Of a stretch of DNA of 64,000 nt, positions 39,621 to 48,926 are shown in pieces (the first letter of the stretch is position 1; the number at the start of each line of letters is the position of its first letter). The stretch spans positions 8,594-72,593 of the forward strand of contig JAZPYE010000002.1 in NCBI GenBank assembly GCA_045544035.1. Reading direction: 5' to 3'. This stretch comes from SIG587 sp045544035. Its GTDB lineage: Bacteria > Bacillota > Clostridia > Oscillospirales > Acutalibacteraceae. The notes beneath the pieces are model-generated. The model worked only from the letters and a program-made list of their open reading frames with translations, ran no database searches and had not been told where the DNA came from. The translations under genes and the position numbers were made by a program.

Positions 39621-40895
39621 TCAGTTAATTTCAATCAGTGCGGTGTAAAATCCGTCAGCCGTTTCCTTATGGGGTAAAAATGTATGCTCATACCTTAAAA
39701 CGGCATTTTTATTTTCCATTAAAAAGGCCTTTACAATTTCCTCGTTTTCGGCCTTTCTTATTGTGCAGGTGGAGTAAAGAATTCTGCCGCCCTTTTTAAC
39801 CACCGCCCCGGCATTCCTTAAAATTTGACCTTGAATTTTCTCAAGTTCCTCAAGGTCTCTCTGTGCGTTATACTTTATGTCGGGCTTCCTGCGCAATATG
39901 CCAAGTCCCGAACAGGGAACATCACATAAAACGGCATCAAAGGGCTCGTTAAAGTCAAGGGGCTTTGTGGCATCAAGGGTTTTGGTGGTGATAATGTCGA
40001 TACCAAGCCTTTTTGCTCCCTCGCTTATAAGCCGTGTTCGGTGCTCATAAAGGTCACAGGAAAAAAGTGTGCCTTTATTATTCATAAGCTGTGCTACCAA
40101 AAAGGATTTTCCACCTGGGGCGGCACAAAGGTCCAAAATGCGCTCGTTTTCCCTAGGCTCTAAAAGCGCGGCACATTTTTGACTTGATAAATCCTGAACA
40201 TGGAAAAGTCCCTCTTTAAAAAGCCCATTATCATTAAAGGTCATACCGCCGCAAATTTCCACCGCATTTTCGGTTTCGGTGGGCTTTGCCTGAATTCCCT
40301 GCTCACTAAATTTTAAAATCAAAGCATCAATGTCGGTTTTAAGGGTGTTTACCCTTAAATAAAGGGGTGCCGCCTTGAGAGAAGCCTCTAGAAGCTGCTT
40401 GGCATCATCAAGAGAATAGTCCCTGATAAAATTTTCAACAATCCATTTAGGGCAAGAGTATTTAACCGAAAGGTCATCTACTGTGTCCCCTTTTGGCAGT
40501 TCAACAGGATTTCTCAAAAAATTTCTGAGTACAGCGTTAACAAAGCCGCTCATGTAGGATTCTTTCGAGTTTTTCATAAGCTTAACTGCCTCGTTAACTG
40601 CGGCGGAATCGGGAATTTTATCAAGATAAACAATTTGATAAAGGGCGCTTCTAAGCACACAAAGGGTGAAGGGCTTAATTTTGCCGACAGGTGTTTTGAT
40701 AAGCTTTGAAAGAAAATAATCAAGGGTTATCTTTCGGTCTAAAACACCGTAAAAAATATTGCTTATAAGGGCTTTATCCTGACCGCTTAAATCAGGGTTT
40801 TCTTTAAAGAAAGCGGCAAGGGTTAAATTGGAATAAGATTTTTCCTTTTCCACCTCTAAAAGCGCCTTTACCGCAATTTTTCTTGCATTAGCCAT
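39621..40895 (-). CDS. rsmB: 16S rRNA (cytosine967-C5)-methyltransferase
   Basis: 424 aa. An N-terminal NusB-like domain (ARKIAVKALLEVEKEKSYSNL, through about residue 135) precedes the Fmu/Nop2-type catalytic domain: LDLCAAPGGKSFLVAQ (SAM motif), DVPCSGLGILRRKPD with the catalytic PC motif, and YSTCTIRKAENE with the second cysteine. It lies downstream of fmt, as in many bacteria. Confidence 0.96.
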   Translation of the reverse strand: MANARKIAVKALLEVEKEKSYSNLTLAAFFKENPDLSGQDKALISNIFYGVLDRKITLDYFLSKLIKTPVGKIKPFTLCVLRSALYQIVYLDKIPDSAAVNEAVKLMKNSKESYMSGFVNAVLRNFLRNPVELPKGDTVDDLSVKYSCPKWIVENFIRDYSLDDAKQLLEASLKAAPLYLRVNTLKTDIDALILKFSEQGIQAKPTETENAVEICGGMTFNDNGLFKEGLFHVQDLSSQKCAALLEPRENERILDLCAAPGGKSFLVAQLMNNKGTLFSCDLYEHRTRLISEGAKRLGIDIITTKTLDATKPLDFNEPFDAVLCDVPCSGLGILRRKPDIKYNAQRDLEELEKIQGQILRNAGAVVKKGGRILYSTCTIRKAENEEIVKAFLMENKNAVLRYEHTFLPHKETADGFYTALIEIN

Positions 40896-40909
40896 AATTT
40901 TAAAATCCT

Positions 40910-41830
40910 TTAAAGCCTTGTGCCAACAGGCACGGCATTACCGCAAAGGAATGCTCTCGCATCCATTGGCTTTGAGCCTTCGATTTGAAGCTTTGTAAAC
41001 TTTAACGCGGTGTTCTCACCGCAGGAAACAACAAATTCGTTTTTACTTTTTAAAACGGTTCCTACACTGCCATCACCCACGGTTACCTCGGCACTATAAA
41101 CCTTAACACGCTTGCCGTTAAGGCTAAAATATGCCACAGGCCAGCCCGAAAAGGCACGAATAAGGAGGTGCAGCTCTTTGGCATTTTTGGTAAAATCCAA
41201 AAGGCCCATTTCTTTTTTTATTATTGGAGCGTAGGTTACGCCAATTTCGCCCTGGGGTTTTTGAGTAATGCTACCCTTTTCAATTTTTTCAAGGGTTGAA
41301 CACATAAGCTGAGCACCAAGAATGGATAGCCTATCGTGCAGGGTTTCGGCGGTGTCGGTGTCCGAAATTTCGGTGGTCACGGTTTCCAGCATATCGCCTG
41401 TGTCCATTCCCACATCCATAAGCATTGTGGTGACACCAGTAATCTTGTCACCACAAACAATAGACCACTGAATGGGTGAAGCGCCTCTGTGACGGGGCAA
41501 AAGAGATGCGTGACCGTTAATGCATTTATATTTGGGCAAATCAAGGATTTCCCGAGGTAAAATCTTGCCGTAGGCCACAACAACAATAATTTCGGGGTCA
41601 AGCTCTTTTAAAATTTCATAAGCCGCACCATCTTTAAGGGTTGTTGGCTGGAAAACCTTTATACCGTTTTTCTCGGCCTCAACCTTAACGGGCGGAGGGG
41701 TTAAAACCTGCTTTCTTCCAACGGGCTTATCGGGCTGTGTGAAAACACCCACAACGCTGTGACCTGAGGAAATCAGAGCCTTTAGGGTGGGCACCGCAAA
41801 ATCGGGTGTGCCCATAAAAACTATTCTCAT
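40910..41830 (-). CDS. fmt: methionyl-tRNA formyltransferase
   Basis: 306 aa. Formylates initiator Met-tRNA from 10-formyl-tetrahydrofolate. MRIVFMGTPDFAVPTLKAL is the start; NGHASLLPRHRGASPIQWSI holds the catalytic asparagine and histidine; DVGMDTGDML follows. The C-terminal OB domain is present. The start overlaps the end of def by 4 bases. Confidence 0.97.
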   Translation of the reverse strand: MRIVFMGTPDFAVPTLKALISSGHSVVGVFTQPDKPVGRKQVLTPPPVKVEAEKNGIKVFQPTTLKDGAAYEILKELDPEIIVVVAYGKILPREILDLPKYKCINGHASLLPRHRGASPIQWSIVCGDKITGVTTMLMDVGMDTGDMLETVTTEISDTDTAETLHDRLSILGAQLMCSTLEKIEKGSITQKPQGEIGVTYAPIIKKEMGLLDFTKNAKELHLLIRAFSGWPVAYFSLNGKRVKVYSAEVTVGDGSVGTVLKSKNEFVVSCGENTALKFTKLQIEGSKPMDARAFLCGNAVPVGTRL

Positions 41831-42270
41831 TTACGAATTAGCCTTTCCTTATAAATTATGCCGTTTAAATGGTCAATTTCGTGGCAAAACGCCCTGGCTT
41901 TTAGTCCTTCACCGGAAACAGTAAAGGTGTTTCCAAATCTATCCTGAGCGCGAACGGTAACCTTCATTGGTCTTTTGGTAACGCCACTTTCCCCAGGAAG
42001 TGAGAGACAGCCCTCAACCTCGGTTTGAACGCCGCTTTCCTCTATAATGACAGGGTTAATAAGCTCAACCAGGCCATCACCAACATCAACAATGCAGTAG
42101 CGCCTTAAAATTCCAATTTGGGGTGCGGCAAGGCCCACGCCCTCGGCGGCATACATAGTTTCCTTCATATCATCAAGAATTGTAGCCAGCTTTTCATCAA
42201 AATCAAGCTGTGTGCGGCAAACCTTGTGAAGAATTTCATCGCCAATTTTAACAATGTTACGAATTGCCAT
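41827..42270 (-). CDS. def: peptide deformylase
   Basis: 147 aa. Removes the N-formyl group from new proteins. The three family motifs are seen: GVGLAAPQIG, EGCLSLPG with the metal cysteine and HEIDHLNG with the metal histidines. Coupled to fmt and 14 bases after priA. Confidence 0.97.
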   Translation of the reverse strand: MAIRNIVKIGDEILHKVCRTQLDFDEKLATILDDMKETMYAAEGVGLAAPQIGILRRYCIVDVGDGLVELINPVIIEESGVQTEVEGCLSLPGESGVTKRPMKVTVRAQDRFGNTFTVSGEGLKARAFCHEIDHLNGIIYKERLIRK

Positions 42271-42283
42271 TTTTTCCTCCGTA

Positions 42284-44698
42284 TTAAATGATACTCTCGG
42301 GGTTTATATCCACAAACACCGAGGTATCGGAACTTTTTTTAACATTAACTGCTTTGTGCAGCATTTCTCTGAATTTTTTTGAGTTTTTGGTTTTTATAAT
42401 CATTCGGTAGCGGTAACGGTTGTTAATTCTTGAAACCATTGCAGGTGCGGGACCGAGAATTACAAGTTTAATATCCTCATAACCGCTATTTAAAAGATTT
42501 TTTATGTTATCAAAAATATTTCCTATTGCCTGCGAAGCATTTTCACGGGTAGCCGATGATGTGCCCACAAGAACAATGTCACAATAGGGTGGGTAAATCA
42601 TAAGCTTTCGGGTTAAAATTTCCTCACCGTAAAACGCCTCGTAATCCTGCGCGGCGGCAAGCCTTATAACATTTGCCTCGGGGTGAAGGGTTTGGATAAT
42701 AGCGGTGCCCTTGTCATTTCCCCTGCCTGCCCTGCCCACAACCTGGGTGAGCAGCGAAAAGGTACGTTCAAAGCTGCGAAAATCCTCGCTGTACATTGCC
42801 GAATCAATGCCTAAAACGCCAACAAGGGTTACGTTTGGAAAGTTAAGACCCTTTGCAACCATTTGGGTGCCAAGCATAATTTGGTATTCCCCGCGGCTAA
42901 ATGCGGCAAGCTTTTCATCAAAGGAATTTCTAGCAGAGGTGGTATCGGCATCAAGGCGCAAAATACTCACATTTTCAAAAATTTCTTTAATCTCCTGCTC
43001 AACCTTTTGGGTGCCAACACCCATAAATTTAAGGTGTTTGCCCGAGCATTTCGGGCAGGTCGAATCGGCAGGAATAGAGTGACCGCAATAATGACACATA
43101 AGGCGATTGTTTGCCGAATGATAGGTCATTGAAATGCTGCAGTTAGGACAGGTCACAACCTCGCCACAGGAAGAACAGGAAATAACTGTATTGTGTCCCC
43201 TGCGGTTAAGAAGCAAAATTGCCTGCTTACCTTTGTTTATGGTGTCGGTTAGCGCATTTTTAAGCTCGGTGCTGAGTGCTGAGGTGTTACCGTTTAGAAT
43301 TTGACTTCGCATATCAACGGTGATAACCTCGGGCAAAACAGCATTTCCAAAACGATTTTTAAGGGTTGCAAGGTTATAAAACCCAGCTCTGGCCGCTGCA
43401 AAGGTTTCAAGGGATGGCGTGGCCGATGCCAACACAAGCCCAGCACCATTGTAAGCGGCACGAAAACGGGCAACATCCCTTGCGTGAAAGCGGGGTGCCG
43501 ATTCCGATTTATAGGTGTGCTCCTGCTCCTCATCCATTATAATGAGGCCAAGATTTTTAACCGGGGCAAAAACTGCCGAGCGTGTGCCAATGGCAATAAC
43601 AGCCTCACCTGAATTTACACGGCGCCACTCATCCATTCTTTGTCCCATTGACATTGCCGAATGGAAAACGGCGATTTTACTGCCATAGCGTTTACCGAAA
43701 ATTTCAATGGTTTGGGGGGTCAGAGAAATTTCGGGCACCATTATGATAACGCCCTTCCCCTGATTTAGGGCACTGTCAACAAGTTTTAAATAAACCTGAG
43801 TTTTGCCACTGCCTGTTATTCCGTAAATCAGCCAAGGTTTTTGTCTTTGCTCATTTAAGGATTCGGCAATGCGGCAAAAGGCTTCGTTTTGCTCATTGGT
43901 AAGTTCAATTTTCGTTGCCTCTCCCGTGCCCTCAAAACGATAGGGGGTTCTGTAAACATCCTTTTGAAAGGTTTCCAGCACCTTTTTCCTCTCCAGCGCC
44001 TCAACAACGCTTAAGGAAACACCTGTAAAATAGGCAATTTCCTTAACGCTTAAAGGGCCCTCCTTTAAAAGGAGCTCCACAACCTCGTTTTGCTTTGGGG
44101 TGAGTTTAAAAGAGGAAAGCTGTGTTTCCTCTATAATGAGCCTTGCGCTTTTAAGTTTTGCCTCACTCACCTGGCGGATAAGGGAATTTTGCGGCTGGAT
44201 AACACCCTTTTTAACAAGGGAGTTAATGGCGGCAAGATAGGCGGGGTTATTGCTTAAAATTTGACTTTTTGTAATGGTGGAACGGTTCTTAATAATGGTT
44301 AAAACCGCATTTTCATCATCACTTAAACCATCAGTGTCCCCTAAAACCGTGTAGGTTTCATCGGTTTTAAGGTTGATTCCCACAGGCAAAACCGTTCGCA
44401 CCGCATCAAAATAGGTGCAAAAGGTGTTCTCGTGGAGCCAAACGCAAAGCTTCAGCATTTCATCATTTAAAATGGGGGTTTCATCAATAACAGCGCAAAT
44501 GCTCTTTAAATTTTCGGCATTTTCCTCTGTAATTTTGAGAACAACGCCCTGCCTTAAGGAGTTACCTCGGCCAAAGGGCACCACAACGCGACAGCCTGCG
44601 CTTAAAAAGAAATGTGGGGGAACAGCATAGCTGTAGGGCTTATCAAAATCGAACGCAGTGCTTTCAAGCACAACCTGTGCCACCTGCAATTTATTCAA
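42284..44698 (-). CDS. priA: primosomal protein N' (PriA helicase)
   Basis: 804 aa. Restarts stalled replication forks. An N-terminal DNA-binding domain is followed by a superfamily 2 helicase: GITGSGKTQVYLKL (Walker A), MDEEQEHTYK (DEEx box), ASATPSLE, and a zinc cluster inserted between motifs (CSSCGEVVTCPNC, CHYCG, CPKC). MLGTQMVAKGLNFPNVTLVGV and QVVGRAGRG are the C-terminal helicase motifs. Confidence 0.97.
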   Translation of the reverse strand: MNKLQVAQVVLESTAFDFDKPYSYAVPPHFFLSAGCRVVVPFGRGNSLRQGVVLKITEENAENLKSICAVIDETPILNDEMLKLCVWLHENTFCTYFDAVRTVLPVGINLKTDETYTVLGDTDGLSDDENAVLTIIKNRSTITKSQILSNNPAYLAAINSLVKKGVIQPQNSLIRQVSEAKLKSARLIIEETQLSSFKLTPKQNEVVELLLKEGPLSVKEIAYFTGVSLSVVEALERKKVLETFQKDVYRTPYRFEGTGEATKIELTNEQNEAFCRIAESLNEQRQKPWLIYGITGSGKTQVYLKLVDSALNQGKGVIIMVPEISLTPQTIEIFGKRYGSKIAVFHSAMSMGQRMDEWRRVNSGEAVIAIGTRSAVFAPVKNLGLIIMDEEQEHTYKSESAPRFHARDVARFRAAYNGAGLVLASATPSLETFAAARAGFYNLATLKNRFGNAVLPEVITVDMRSQILNGNTSALSTELKNALTDTINKGKQAILLLNRRGHNTVISCSSCGEVVTCPNCSISMTYHSANNRLMCHYCGHSIPADSTCPKCSGKHLKFMGVGTQKVEQEIKEIFENVSILRLDADTTSARNSFDEKLAAFSRGEYQIMLGTQMVAKGLNFPNVTLVGVLGIDSAMYSEDFRSFERTFSLLTQVVGRAGRGNDKGTAIIQTLHPEANVIRLAAAQDYEAFYGEEILTRKLMIYPPYCDIVLVGTSSATRENASQAIGNIFDNIKNLLNSGYEDIKLVILGPAPAMVSRINNRYRYRMIIKTKNSKKFREMLHKAVNVKKSSDTSVFVDINPESII

Positions 44699-44733
44699 TT
44701 TCCCTCACCCCCAAAGCATTTTTTAAAAAAGAA

Positions 44734-44916
44734 TTAGATAAGTTCTTTTTCCTTTGCAAGCTTGTCTATTGCAAGGCTTACGGTTTTCTCAATGATGATT
44801 TCTCCTCTTTCCTCAGCCTTCTTGGCAATCTCTCTTGCCTCTTTTGCAACATCAACAACAAGTCTGTAACGATTTTCGTAATTTTCAATAAGTTTTCCGA
44901 TTGCGGGGTCTAACAT
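44734..44916 (-). CDS. rpoZ: DNA-directed RNA polymerase subunit omega
   Basis: 60 aa. MLDPAIGKLIENYENRYRLV with the following VAKEAREIAKKAEE is the omega pattern, with the conserved arginine-tyrosine pair. It overlaps the gmk stop by 7 bases, the normal Firmicutes order gmk-rpoZ-priA. Confidence 0.93.
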   Translation of the reverse strand: MLDPAIGKLIENYENRYRLVVDVAKEAREIAKKAEERGEIIIEKTVSLAIDKLAKEKELI

Positions 44917-45518
44917 TTTTCAAGCACCTCATTAATTATTTCTTTTTTTCTTGCAGTCTTTAAACGGCTGCTTAAAATTATATGTTCAACATCCTGCGCG
45001 GCGGCAAGAATGTTGTCGTTAACTACGATATAATCATAGTTTACTGCGTTTTCAATTTCGCGCAGCGCCTCACGCATACGCTTATTTATTACCACTTCAT
45101 CATCGGTTCCGCGGGAGCTGAGCCTTCTTTTCAGCTCTGTAAAAGAGGGCGGCATTATGAAAATGCTCACGGCATCATTCATTTTTTCCTTAACCTTAAA
45201 GGCACCGTTAACGTCAACCTCTAAAATCATATCTCGGCCTTCTTCCAACGCCTTATCAACCGGCTTTCGCGGCGTTCCGTAAAAATTGCCGATAAATTCG
45301 TTGTATTCGAGAAGTTCATCATTTAAAAGCATTTTAAGAAAATCTTCTCTGGACACGAAATTATATTTTTCTCCCTCAACCTCACCCGGTCGCATAGGGC
45401 GGGTAATGGTGGAAATGGAAAAGGCAACATCGGGAAGGAGCTTAAAGACCTCCTTTAAAACCGTGTCCTTGCCTGAGCCTGAGGGACCCGAAATGATAAA
45501 AAGACTGCCTTTATTCAT
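44910..45518 (-). CDS. gmk: guanylate kinase
   Basis: 202 aa from the ATG at 45518, with AGGAGGAAGAGG just upstream. Phosphorylates GMP to GDP. IISGPSGSGKDTVLKEV is the P-loop; STITRPMRPGEVEGEKYNFVS the GMP-binding block; DVNGAFKVKEK follows. The last base of SG..GK normally followed by S/T is D here (GSGKDT), a minor variation. Start lies inside the end of remA by 8 bases. Confidence 0.95.
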   Translation of the reverse strand: MNKGSLFIISGPSGSGKDTVLKEVFKLLPDVAFSISTITRPMRPGEVEGEKYNFVSREDFLKMLLNDELLEYNEFIGNFYGTPRKPVDKALEEGRDMILEVDVNGAFKVKEKMNDAVSIFIMPPSFTELKRRLSSRGTDDEVVINKRMREALREIENAVNYDYIVVNDNILAAAQDVEHIILSSRLKTARKKEIINEVLEKC

Positions 45519-45780
45519 CCTCTTCCTCCTCATCATCCATTGCGTTTTCATCATCAATTCTGTTAGCAACGGTTTCCGACTGCAGGTAGGTCAGAATTAT
45601 ATGGTCACTGTCGGTTATAATAACCGCCCTTGTTCTGCGGCCGTGGGTGGCATCAATAAGAGTGCCGCGCTCCTTTGCATCCTGAATAATGCGCTTTATG
45701 GGAGCCGATTCAGGGCTTACGATAGCAATCATTCTATTTGCGGCAACCATATTGCCAAAACCAATGTTAACAAGTTTCAT
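45511..45780 (-). CDS. remA: extracellular matrix regulator RemA (DUF370)
   Basis: 89 aa from the ATG at 45780, AGGAG eight bases upstream. DUF370 DNA-binding protein that in B. subtilis activates biofilm matrix genes. KLVNIGFGNMVAANRMIAIVSPESAPIKR and DATHGRRTRAVIITDSDHIILT are the family core. The C-terminal tail is strongly acidic (DDEEEEDE). Order yicC-remA-gmk-rpoZ is standard. Confidence 0.95.
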   Translation of the reverse strand: MKLVNIGFGNMVAANRMIAIVSPESAPIKRIIQDAKERGTLIDATHGRRTRAVIITDSDHIILTYLQSETVANRIDDENAMDDEEEEDE

Positions 45781-45807
45781 TTTTAACACTCCTCTTCTCC
45801 TAAAGGA

Positions 45808-46686
45808 CTACTCGATGTTCTGAATCTGTTCGCGGATCTTTTCAATTTCCGCCTTAATGTCAATAACCGCACGGGCAATTTCAATATCCTGTGCTTTAGA
45901 GCCAATGGTGTTTGCCTCTCGGTTCATTTCCTGAACAACGAAGTCAAGCTTTCGGCCGATTGCCTCATTTTCCTCCATCAAAGCACACAACTGCTGCATA
46001 TGGCTTCTCAGCCTTACGGTTTCCTCGGCAACCGCCACCTTGTCAGCGAAAATTGCGGTTTCGGTGAGCAGCCTTTGTTCATCTACCTGAACATTGCCAA
46101 GAAGTTCAAGCATTTTTTGCTCAATTCTCTCGCGGTAAATTTTAACCGTTTCGGGCGACCTTTTTTCAATAAGCTCCACCCTGCTGAGAATTATTCCAAC
46201 ACGATTTTTAACATCAGTTTTCAGGCGCTGACCCTCGGTTTCACGCATTGCAACAAAGGCATCTGCCGCAGCAGAGGCAACGGTTAAAACGCTCTCGGTT
46301 AAAAGGTCGGCATCAAGGTCGTTTTTGGTGATTTTGAAAACCTCGGGGTTTCTTGCCACCGCCATAACCGAAATATCATCCTTTAAATCATAGCAGGTCT
46401 TAAGCGTTTTAAGAGCATTTAAATAGGAATCGCAATATTCCCCGTTAATTTCCACCTTTGTTCCGCCGGGCCTTGTGTCATCAATTAAAACCGAGACCTC
46501 AACCTTGCCTCGGGCAATACGGCCTTGGCAAAAGTTTTTAAGCTTTTCTTCAAGATATTGGTAAGACCTTGGAAGGCGGGAAGAAAACTCAAAATAACGG
46601 TGATTAACAGATTTGATTTCCACCGTTACATTAAGTCCGTCAAAATCCTGTTCGGCCCTTCCGAAGCCTGTCATACTTCTAACCAT
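45808..46686 (-). CDS. yicC: YicC family endoribonuclease
   Basis: 292 aa. MVRSMTGFGRAE at the start, NHRYFEFSSRLP, and the C-terminal EENEAIGRKLDFVVQEMNREANTIGSKAQD are characteristic. Members cleave RNA and are linked to small-RNA turnover. AGGT precedes the ATG. It is the first gene of the long operon ending at spoVM; a consensus-like promoter lies upstream. Confidence 0.95.
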   Translation of the reverse strand: MVRSMTGFGRAEQDFDGLNVTVEIKSVNHRYFEFSSRLPRSYQYLEEKLKNFCQGRIARGKVEVSVLIDDTRPGGTKVEINGEYCDSYLNALKTLKTCYDLKDDISVMAVARNPEVFKITKNDLDADLLTESVLTVASAAADAFVAMRETEGQRLKTDVKNRVGIILSRVELIEKRSPETVKIYRERIEQKMLELLGNVQVDEQRLLTETAIFADKVAVAEETVRLRSHMQQLCALMEENEAIGRKLDFVVQEMNREANTIGSKAQDIEIARAVIDIKAEIEKIREQIQNIE

Positions 46687-46736
46687 TTTATTACCTCACT
46701 GTTTTTGGGACATATGCACCCAATATAGATAATAAT

Positions 46737-46766
46737 ATTTTATCAAATATATAATACCTTTGTCAA
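46737..46766 (-). promoter_or_regulatory. sigma-A promoter of the yicC-to-spoVM operon
   Basis: On the minus strand TTGACA (46761-46766), an 18-base spacer and TAAAAT (46737-46742), 50 bases before yicC. Confidence 0.75.
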
Positions 46767-46821
46767 CTCATATCGTAGTTTGTAACCATTTTTAACCTTT
46801 TATTTGGGTCTAAAAAAGCAA

Positions 46822-46856
46822 AAAACAAGCGAAAATCAATGATTTTCGCTTGTTTT
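46822..46856 (-). terminator. terminator of htrA
   Basis: A perfect 17-bp palindrome, 46822-46838 with 46840-46856, about 16 bases after the htrA stop; on the minus strand followed by TTTTGCTTTTTT. Confidence 0.88.
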
Positions 46857-46871
46857 CTTTGTTTTTTTCGT

Positions 46872-48098
46872 TTATTGCTGATTGTTCGAGCCCACGGTGA
46901 GTGAGGTGGAATAGTACTTTCCGCTTTCGTAAACCACCACGGTTATAACCTCGTTGGGGGTGCATTCGCTTATTGCTTTTGTAAGCACGGTGTAATCGGT
47001 AATCTTAATTCCGTTAAACTCGGTAATAATGTGACCGCGCTTAATGCCTGCATCACTTGCGGGGCCACCATCAACAACATTTTGAACAACGGCACCTGCG
47101 GGGTAACCCAGGTATTTAAGGGTTGCGGCATCATAGCGTTCGCTTATGGTTATACCGATATAAGGTGTGGGTGCATACTCCTTATCAATAATCTTGTTGC
47201 AGATTTCCTTAACCTCATCAACAGGAATTGCAAAGCCCATTCCTTCATAGCTTTCGGAAACAATTTTAGAACTGTTAACACCAATAAGCTGACCCTTTGT
47301 GTTTACAAGTGCACCGCCGGAATTACCGGGGTTAATTGCGGCATCGGTTTGAATAAGCGGCACAGCATCGTTTGTGCTGCCATCGGAAACGGTTCGGTTA
47401 AGGCCGCTTATAATTCCATAGGTTACCGAGCCCATAAACTCAATTCCGCCGGGGTTACCAACTGCGGCAACGAACTGGCCAACCTTTAAATTCTCAGAGG
47501 TGGAAAGCTCAATAGCGTTTAACTTTTTGCTGGTTTTGATTTTAACAACGGCAAGGTCATAGGAAATGTTGTAGCCCACAACCGTTGCCTCAATTCCGTT
47601 GTTGGGGTCGCCCTCAAGGAAAACCTCAATGCGGCTTTTTGAGTTGCCAATGGCATTTTCAATAACATGATAGTTTGTGATAATATAGCCATCGTTTGTG
47701 TAAATAATACCCGAGCCCTCGCCTGTTGCTTCCTCACCAGAGCCGAAAAAGCTGTTATATGAGGAAAGGGTTCTTATTCCCACAACGCTGGGCTTCACCT
47801 TTTCGGCGACAGCCTCAATAACCGATTCAACGGTTTTGTCAACATTAATGTTAACAATGCCCATATTATCGCTGGAGCTTACCGTGTTTGAACTGCTTTC
47901 ATTTTGGGTGGTGGGTTCCTTAAAGTAATTCATTCCCACAAATGCGGCGCCAAAGCCCGAAGCGGCACCTACAACCAGGGATAAAATCACCGAAACAATG
48001 ATGGTGATAACCCTTGAATTACTGGATTTAGGTTTGTTTTCTATAGGCGGCTGCTCGTAGCCGTTATCGTTTAAATCGAAAGAGAAATTGTTATCCAT
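46872..48098 (-). CDS. htrA: HtrA-type serine protease with PDZ domain
   Basis: 408 aa. A cytoplasmic N-terminus and one membrane segment (about residues 29-56) anchor a trypsin-like domain outside the cell: TNYHVIENA (His), YDLAVVKI (Asp), NPGNSGGAL (Ser). A PDZ domain follows from about residue 310 (YIGITISERYDAATLKYLGYPAGAVVQNVVDGGPASDAGIKRGHIITEFNGI). It handles misfolded exported proteins. Confidence 0.95.
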   Translation of the reverse strand: MDNNFSFDLNDNGYEQPPIENKPKSSNSRVITIIVSVILSLVVGAASGFGAAFVGMNYFKEPTTQNESSSNTVSSSDNMGIVNINVDKTVESVIEAVAEKVKPSVVGIRTLSSYNSFFGSGEEATGEGSGIIYTNDGYIITNYHVIENAIGNSKSRIEVFLEGDPNNGIEATVVGYNISYDLAVVKIKTSKKLNAIELSTSENLKVGQFVAAVGNPGGIEFMGSVTYGIISGLNRTVSDGSTNDAVPLIQTDAAINPGNSGGALVNTKGQLIGVNSSKIVSESYEGMGFAIPVDEVKEICNKIIDKEYAPTPYIGITISERYDAATLKYLGYPAGAVVQNVVDGGPASDAGIKRGHIITEFNGIKITDYTVLTKAISECTPNEVITVVVYESGKYYSTSLTVGSNNQQ

Positions 48099-48186
48099 TT
48101 AAGCACCTGCTTTTTCTTTTTTGCATTTTAATAATACTGAAATTTTATGACATTTTTAAAACAAAAATGTTAATTTTTAGTGAATT

Positions 48187-48915
48187 TTAAAATTTTCTCC
48201 GTTTTATGCGAACAAACTCTCTAACATCGTTGTCCTCACGGTTTTTTCTTATCTGCGAAACAATTGAAAAGATTAAAAATCCCATTGCGATAACAAAGCC
48301 TAAAATTAACACCGACATTAAAATAAGCACAACCGTTTCGGTGAGAGTTGCCTTCTTTTTAATTGTTTTAATTTGGGCGGCAGAGAGCACCTGCTGTTCA
48401 AAACTTTCACTGGGAGAATTTGAATAAAAATTAAAGGTGTAAAGCCTGCCGTTTTTTATGGTTATATACTGTGAAACCCAGTAGCTTCCCGCATCATCGG
48501 TGATTTGTGAAACGCTGTGAACAAAGGCTGTATCACTAACATTTACAACACCTTTCGCAGTGGAGGAAAGCTCCTTTGCAACCGACAAAAGGTTATCCCC
48601 TGAAAGGAGGGATAAATCCTCCATTTTTTTAGAAAACTGGGTTTCCTCAGCCCTTATTTGAATTTGAGATTTCGTGTCGGCGTGAAGAATAAATGCCACC
48701 AGCGTACCCTCCACAAAAAGAGCCTTAAAGGAACTTTTTGTGTAGCCCAAATTTTCAACGATTTCTTCATTTTTCGACACCGAATCCTCGGTGATGATAA
48801 AAAACTCTTCACCGAGATTGAGGGAAATATCCACATCAGAGGGGGTAGCGGCAAAGGCCGTTACACTAAAAAGGCACATAAGGGCCAAAAATAAAGCAAA
48901 TGCTTTCGTTTTCAA
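48187..48915 (-). CDS. secreted, C-terminally anchored protein of unknown function
   Basis: 242 aa. A signal peptide (residues 1-22, ending VTAFA) is followed by an extracellular domain of about 170 residues and a membrane segment near 195-220 (ETVVLILMSVLILGFVIAMGFLIFSIV) with a short basic tail. The extracellular part has no motif I recognise; its tone (SFKALFVEGTLVAFILHADTKSQIQIR, YWVSQYITIKNGRLYTFNFYS) is similar to uncharacterised clostridial membrane proteins. It follows folD by about 11 bases. Confidence 0.75.
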   Translation of the reverse strand: MKTKAFALFLALMCLFSVTAFAATPSDVDISLNLGEEFFIITEDSVSKNEEIVENLGYTKSSFKALFVEGTLVAFILHADTKSQIQIRAEETQFSKKMEDLSLLSGDNLLSVAKELSSTAKGVVNVSDTAFVHSVSQITDDAGSYWVSQYITIKNGRLYTFNFYSNSPSESFEQQVLSAAQIKTIKKKATLTETVVLILMSVLILGFVIAMGFLIFSIVSQIRKNREDNDVREFVRIKRRKF

Positions 48916-48926
48916 TCTAATTCATC